Below, piece by piece: positions 33,828-37,604 of a DNA stretch of 37,604 nt. The position numbers were made by a program, and so were the translations under genes. The notes under the pieces were generated by a model. That model had not been told where the DNA came from and did not search any database. It was given only the letters and a program-made list of their open reading frames with translations. The DNA lies in contig CALEKA010000060.1 of NCBI GenBank assembly GCA_937898715.1, forward strand, positions 1-37,604, given 5' to 3'. How positions within the stretch are numbered: the first letter of the stretch is position 1; the number at the start of each line of letters is the position of its first letter. This stretch comes from an uncultured Prevotella sp. (GTDB lineage: Bacteria > Bacteroidota > Bacteroidia > Bacteroidales > Bacteroidaceae).

Positions 33828-35252
33828 ATGACAGACGAAAATATCGATATAACTCCCCAATCTACTGCTGATGATGCTACGCAGCCCTCTGGTGGCAAGT
33901 GTGAACATTGTCAGGGTGACTGCAGTTCGCAAGGTTGCAGTTCGGGAAAGTGTGGTGGCGACAATTGTGGCTTCTGCATGTGGGGCGATGCCTCCCTGCG
34001 TGGCATAGCTCATGAGGGCTGCGGTCGGAGCGACCATCAACTCAATGTGTACGACTACTTGGCCGACGTTCCTGGCAATAAGGATGCTACCGACTACGTG
34101 GAAGTGCAGTTTAAGAACACCCGAAAAGGCTACTATCGCAACGACAATCACCTCGACCTCACGAAGGGCGACATCGTAGCCGTAGAAGCACAGCCCGGCC
34201 ACGACATTGGCGTGGTGACGCTCACCGGTCAACTCGTTATCCTGCAAATGCAGAAGAGTGCACTCAAGCCCGGTACGCCCATCCGCCGCATCTATCGCAA
34301 AGCCCGTCAAGCCGACCTTGAAAAGTACGAAGAGGCCAAGTCGCGCGAGCACGATACGATGATTCGTTCGCGCCAGATAGCCAAGGATCTCGAACTACAG
34401 ATGAAGATAGGCGACGTGGAGTATCAAGGTGATGGCAACAAAGCCATATTCTACTATATAGCCGATCAACGCGTCGACTTCCGTAAGCTTATCAAGGTGC
34501 TTGCTGAGGCATTCCACGTACGCATCGAGATGAAGCAGATTGGTGCCCGTCAAGAAGCAGGCCGCATTGGTGGAATCGGACCGTGTGGTCGTGAACTCTG
34601 TTGCGCTACGTGGATGAAAAACTTCAACTCCGTGAGTACTGCAGCCGCACGTTTCCAGGACATTACCCCCAATCCTCAGAAGCTCGCCGGACAGTGTGCT
34701 AAACTGAAATGTTGTCTCAACTACGAGGTCGACACTTACATGGAGGCTTCGCGCCGACTCCCCGAGCGAAATGTTCAGCTTGAGACAGCTGATGGTACTT
34801 TCTATTTCTTCAAGGCCGACACCCTGGCAGGTCTTGTGACCTATAGTTCGGATCGTCGCTTGGCAGCCAACCTCGTGACCATCACCGCCAATCGTGCTCA
34901 TGAAATCATCGAGCTTAATGCCGTGGGCGAGAAGCCTCTCTCTTTAGTAGAAGAAGGCGAAACAACCGACAAGCGTTCGGTCGATTTGGCCGAACAAGAT
35001 GAACTTACGCGTTTCGACAAAGCTCGTCGCAGCAAGAATAAGCGTCGGCAGAGTAAAGGCGGAAATGGCAATGCTGAGAATGGTGAACGCCGTCAGTCAG
35101 CTCGCAATAGAGATAAGGACGATCAGCGTCGTACTTCTCCCAATGAGGGTCAGCAGTCAAAGGGCGGTAATCCTCGTAGAAACAATAACAGAGGCCCCCG
35201 CAACGGCAACCGAGGCAATGCGTCGCGTCGTGATAAACAGGCGGATAATTAA
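33828..35252 (+). CDS. ricT: PSP1-domain protein, RicT-like, with Cys-rich head and basic tail
   Basis: 474 residues from ATG 33828 (an upstream start at 33768 adds 20 unlikely residues). The PSP1 core (about 90-310) includes GGIGPCGRELCCATWMKNF and LAGQCAKLKCCLNYE, the cysteine pattern that in B. subtilis RicT (YaaT) takes part in the iron-sulfur RicAFT complex affecting RNA processing and development. Residues about 15-45 add a separate Cys-rich head (CEHCQGDCSSQGCSSGKCGG). The last about 75 residues are a disordered basic Arg/Asn/Gly/Gln-rich tail (GNPRRNNNRGPRNGNRGN), suggesting RNA contact. Lies 85 bases after holB. Confidence 0.88.
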   Translation: MTDENIDITPQSTADDATQPSGGKCEHCQGDCSSQGCSSGKCGGDNCGFCMWGDASLRGIAHEGCGRSDHQLNVYDYLADVPGNKDATDYVEVQFKNTRKGYYRNDNHLDLTKGDIVAVEAQPGHDIGVVTLTGQLVILQMQKSALKPGTPIRRIYRKARQADLEKYEEAKSREHDTMIRSRQIAKDLELQMKIGDVEYQGDGNKAIFYYIADQRVDFRKLIKVLAEAFHVRIEMKQIGARQEAGRIGGIGPCGRELCCATWMKNFNSVSTAAARFQDITPNPQKLAGQCAKLKCCLNYEVDTYMEASRRLPERNVQLETADGTFYFFKADTLAGLVTYSSDRRLAANLVTITANRAHEIIELNAVGEKPLSLVEEGETTDKRSVDLAEQDELTRFDKARRSKNKRRQSKGGNGNAENGERRQSARNRDKDDQRRTSPNEGQQSKGGNPRRNNNRGPRNGNRGNASRRDKQADN

Positions 35253-35320
35253 AGGTTTTTAAGTATAAAGTATTACATTCTTGCTCTTATCAGGTGTAGT
35301 ACATACTGTAAGCTTTCATC

Positions 35321-35413
35321 CAGTTCTGTGGGCGACGCGTCTCGCGTCGGCATGATAGGATATCCATTCCTTGCTAATTGTTGCCGACGCGAGACGCGTC
35401 GCCCACAGAACTG
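35321..35413. repeat. Perfect 32-bp inverted repeat, dispersed palindrome family
   Basis: Bases 35321-35352 (starting CAGTTCTGTGGGCGACGCG) are exactly complementary to 35382-35413, with a 29-base loop. The right arm reappears with one change at about 8839-8869. No T-run follows, so it looks like a mobile palindrome rather than a plain terminator. It separates ricT from gldH. Confidence 0.92.
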
Positions 35414-35471
35414 ATGAATGTCTCATCTATTTAGTTAATGAGATATTTCCTTCTCTCAATCCTTCTCATTT

Positions 35472-35951
35472 ATGCGTAAATATTCCTATCTCGCTACGTT
35501 GTTTTTCTTTATCCTGACGTTTCTGCTGACAGCCTGTGAGCACAAACCTGCAGCTTACGACTACTGCTCAGTGTCGGTCGAGGGGTGGGAGCCAGGTGAT
35601 ACACTTCATTATCATGTAGATACGTTGAAGACTTCGGGGCATTATGCTTTCCATATAGGCCTGCGCACTTCTGCCTCTACCCCCTATCCCTATCAGTCGT
35701 TGTGGCTTGTAGTGAAGCAACGTTGGCACAACCCTGAGCGTACGACGTGTGATACCGTCAACTGTCAGCTCACCGATGCAAAGGGCGATGCTGAAGGGGC
35801 TGGTGTAAGCCTCTTCCAGTACGATTTTCCTTGGGCCACGCAGTATCATGAGGCAGGTTCGTCGGCCGACATCAGTATCTATCATATAATGCGCAGTGAG
35901 ATGCTTCCCGGTGTGGCTGATGTGGGAATACGCTTGACGCTAAAAGATTGA
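35472..35951 (+). CDS. gldH: GldH-family lipoprotein
   Basis: 159-residue lipoprotein. The signal peptide MRKYSYLATLFFFILTFLLTAC places the lipidated Cys at 22. GldH hallmarks are YDYCSVSVEGWEPGDTLHYHVD after the anchor, YPYQSLWLVVKQ in the middle, and ISIYHIMRSEMLPGVADVGIRL at the end. GldH is needed for gliding in Flavobacterium and is kept in non-gliding Bacteroidales; its exact biochemical role is unclear. The holB-ricT-gldH context supports the call. Terminator 45 bases downstream. Confidence 0.9.
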   Translation: MRKYSYLATLFFFILTFLLTACEHKPAAYDYCSVSVEGWEPGDTLHYHVDTLKTSGHYAFHIGLRTSASTPYPYQSLWLVVKQRWHNPERTTCDTVNCQLTDAKGDAEGAGVSLFQYDFPWATQYHEAGSSADISIYHIMRSEMLPGVADVGIRLTLKD

Positions 35952-35995
35952 TAGATGAAAGCACTTTCGCTCATCCAGTGTGAGTATAAACAATA

Positions 35996-36026
35996 AAAAG
36001 AGGTTCCTCCGAGAGGAACCTCTTTT
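35996..36026. terminator. Bidirectional terminator between gldH and rplS
   Basis: A perfect 14-bp stem: 35996-36009 (AAAAAGAGGTTCCTC) pairs with 36013-36026 around a CGA loop, with A and T tracts on both sides. It lies between the convergent gldH and rplS genes and can serve both. Confidence 0.95.
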
Positions 36027-36072
36027 TATGTCGGAATCTTGCTTGAAGATGCCTTGAAGTGTAGTGAAGAAC

Positions 36073-36438
36073 TTAGTCGTTCTTGGTGTTGGTACGCTTT
36101 TCCTTGATACGAGCCTTCTTACCAGTGAGGGCGCGGAGGTAGTAAAGCTTAGCACGGCGAACCTTACCAATCTTGTTCACCTCGATGCTCTCGATGTTCG
36201 GAGATTCGATGGGGAAGATACGTTCTACACCTACGGTACCAGACATCTTGCGTACAGTGAAACGCTTCTTGTCCTGATGACCATTGATTTTGATAACAAC
36301 GCCGCGATACAACTGGATACGCTCCTTGTTACCTTCGACGATTTTGTATGCTACGGTAATAGTATCACCAGCCTTGAACTTGGGGAACTCCTTGCCAGTA
36401 GCAAAAGCTTCTTCAGCAATCTTAATTAAATCTGCCAT
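36073..36438 (-). CDS. rplS: 50S ribosomal protein L19
   Basis: Large-subunit ribosomal protein at the 30S-50S interface. 121 residues starting MADLIKIAEEAF. The family core is FKAGDTITVAYKIVEGNKERIQLYRGVVI, followed by FTVRKMSGTVGVERIFPIESPNIESIEVNKIGKVRRAKLYYLRALTGKKARIKE. It is complete, with a short basic tail. Transcribed alone from a strong promoter at 36533-36563, ending at the shared terminator. Confidence 0.98.
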   Translation of the reverse strand: MADLIKIAEEAFATGKEFPKFKAGDTITVAYKIVEGNKERIQLYRGVVIKINGHQDKKRFTVRKMSGTVGVERIFPIESPNIESIEVNKIGKVRRAKLYYLRALTGKKARIKEKRTNTKND

Positions 36439-36532
36439 TTTTATTGATGGGATTAAAATGTATTGTTGTCCGTCCCGACCCAGCTTAACGGGGAACTCTG
36501 CATCCCGACAGCGGCTGAGTGGAAAAGCGGTG

Positions 36533-36563
36533 CAAAATTACAACTTTTTCTATACCCGACAAA
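36533..36563 (-). promoter_or_regulatory. Promoter of rplS
   Basis: On the minus strand TTTG (36563-36560) and TAATTTTG (36540-36533) are separated by 19 bases, a full consensus match. Transcription would start near 36526, giving a leader of about 88 bases. The leader is GC-rich, with only short possible stems, so I do not claim a ribosomal-protein leader structure. Confidence 0.8.
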
Positions 36564-36682
36564 CTAAATCGTTGAAAAACAGCAATTATCCTCCTCTTTT
36601 TCCGTTTTTAAGGCACTTAAAGTCTGTAGCTATTCTTTTGGTCAATGAAATGCAGCGTCGGAAGCATGCTGATGGGCTGTTT

Positions 36683-37143
36683 GGGCCCTCTTGCGCGTAC
36701 GTACGCGTGCGCGCTCCGTATGTTTTTCCCTTGTAATACTTGACATCTTACACTCGGTGTCTTTGAAACTGTTGGAAATCAACGTGTTGCGATGCTTGCT
36801 TCCCTTGCATTGCCTACACTTTTCTTGCACTTATGCTTACACAATCCTTTGCTATGTGTTGTCTTAAATTACGCGTTCTGCCGCGTTGAAATTACCCCTG
36901 GGAAGAGATTAAATTAGTCCTCGTTGTTGTAAAAATTATCCTATGCTCCAGTTTTTCCTACAGTAGGGTCTAATTTTTACCATGTAGTGCAAGCAAAAGT
37001 GTAGGCAAAGTGTAGGCAAATGTACCTTGTATACATTTTGTTACACGCTGATAATCAGTGGATAATATCGGTAGAGTGTAGGAGTGTAGGACTTCCGAGG
37101 TGAAAAATGTCTGACGTGTGCGCGTATGCGCGTTCGCGAGAAT
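36683..37143. repeat. Intergenic repeat island 3
   Basis: The left end on the minus strand reads GGGAAAAACATACGGAGCG then CGCACGCGTACGTACGCGC. The right end on the plus strand reads TGAAAAATGTCTGACGTGTG then CGCGTATGCGCG (37101-37132). Both face outward. The left interior has CTTGCATTGCCTACAC and CTTGCACTTATGC (about 36807-36837); the right interior has GTGCAAGCAAAAGTGTAGG then two more GTGTAGG copies (36987-37015) and two further copies near 37075-37090. The rest of 36564-37143 holds no gene. Confidence 0.6.
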
Positions 37144-37164
37144 GACGATTCCTCTTCGTTTGGA

Positions 37165-37437
37165 GGGACTTCTTCTTGCTCTGTGCCCATCTTGAGTACT
37201 TTTTCTTGGGCTTCGGTGAAGGTGATGCCTACTCGCTTGAGTGCGGAGGTTTGTCCTTGCACGACTTTGCCGAAGAGGTTGCCGATGGTTTGTGCGTCTT
37301 GCTCGGAACTTGTCTGCGCTGGTTTTTGCTCCTTCTAATGCGGTCTGTAGCTGCTTGGTGTTGGTTACTGCTGTTACTACAGATTCTTTGCCATCGACCA
37401 TCAGTTTGAGGCTAAAGGATATTTGCTTGTTGCTCAT
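37165..37437 (-). pseudogene. Remnant of a phage tail tape-measure protein
   Basis: Starts MSNKQISFSLKLMVDGKESV and runs to about TSADKF, as in tape-measure proteins of Bacteroidales prophages. The likeness then continues in another frame (SSEQDAQTIGNLFGKVVQGQ, TSALKRVGITFTEAQEKVLK, MGTEQEE). The frame change and the missing sequence between the two parts indicate an internal deletion, and the 3' end is replaced by the right end of repeat island 3. Intact tape-measure proteins are many hundreds of residues long. No other phage genes are in the window. Confidence 0.7.
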
Positions 37438-37580
37438 ATTTTGTGTGGTATTGTTTGGTTGTGATGCATTTATCCTATACTTTTGCAGAAGTATAAATCA
37501 TTCAAGTTTTCTCTAAAGAAAGTAGTTTCTTTATCCCGTGGGCATGAGGTTGGAAACGCTCATCTTAATTTCGGATTTAG

Positions 37581-37604
37581 AATGGGCGGGCTGAAAGCCC
37601 AATG
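37581..37604. repeat. Possible start of a further palindromic element at the window edge
   Basis: GGGCT at 37588-37592 and AGCCC at 37596-37600 form a small hairpin, and the window stops 4 bases later. It may be the first arm of an intergenic palindromic repeat, but it is cut off. Confidence 0.25.

Noticed and set aside
35321..35413. Simple intrinsic terminator after ricT
   Set aside because: The arms are perfect but very GC-rich with a 29-base loop and no T-run, and the same sequence occurs elsewhere as an element.

Overview
The window looks like chromosome from a Bacteroidales bacterium, probably a Prevotellaceae or Alloprevotella-like gut or oral lineage. The evidence is two SusC/SusD pairs with typical N-termini, promoters of the Bacteroidetes type (TTTG about 19-20 bases upstream of TAnnTTTG), type IX secretion (T9SS)-like C-terminal tails, a gldH lipoprotein and the holB-ricT-gldH order. 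The species cannot be named from the sequence alone.

Layout. 1-6157 is a minus-strand operon of susC (with a one-base frameshift), susD and a third surface lipoprotein. 6158-10066 is the most interesting part. It is about 3.75 kb lying between two divergent susC genes and carries a serine site-specific recombinase (also one base out of frame), a 33-bp tandem repeat with a palindromic core, an AAA ATPase of the DUF4143 type, several intergenic repeat elements and one good promoter pointing at the right-hand susC. Both susC genes carry the same leader, in inverted orientation. Leader homology stops abruptly, on both sides, at an 11-bp sequence that looks like a serine-invertase crossover site. 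I infer an invertible DNA segment that can hand a single promoter to one susCD operon or the other. In the assembled orientation the right operon (10067-14926) has the promoter. The left one lacks it and is frameshifted.

14927-18504 holds a palindromic element, a threonine/serine exporter-family protein, thymidine kinase, and a YqiA-like hydrolase flanked on both sides by 9-bp tandem repeats. 18527-21873 is a minus-strand pair: a secreted protein with a T9SS-like tail, and a GH29 alpha-L-fucosidase. 22569-27275 is an SNF2 helicase with a downstream partner of unknown function. 27569-31099 is a large secreted GH84 beta-N-acetylglucosaminidase. With the fucosidase and the two SusCD systems it points to foraging on host or mucin-type glycans. 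31285-36438 holds an acyltransferase and housekeeping genes (holB, ricT, gldH, rplS). 36439-37604 is a repeat-rich intergenic island with a broken phage tape-measure gene.

The intergenic DNA is unusually structured. Three separate islands (about 8.9-9.35, 22.09-22.47 and 36.68-37.14 kb) share one architecture: outward-facing alternating CG/CGTA motifs at both ends and GTGCAAG/GTGTAGG repeats inside. Three palindromic elements and three 9-bp repeat arrays add to this. No tRNA, rRNA or CRISPR array was recognised.
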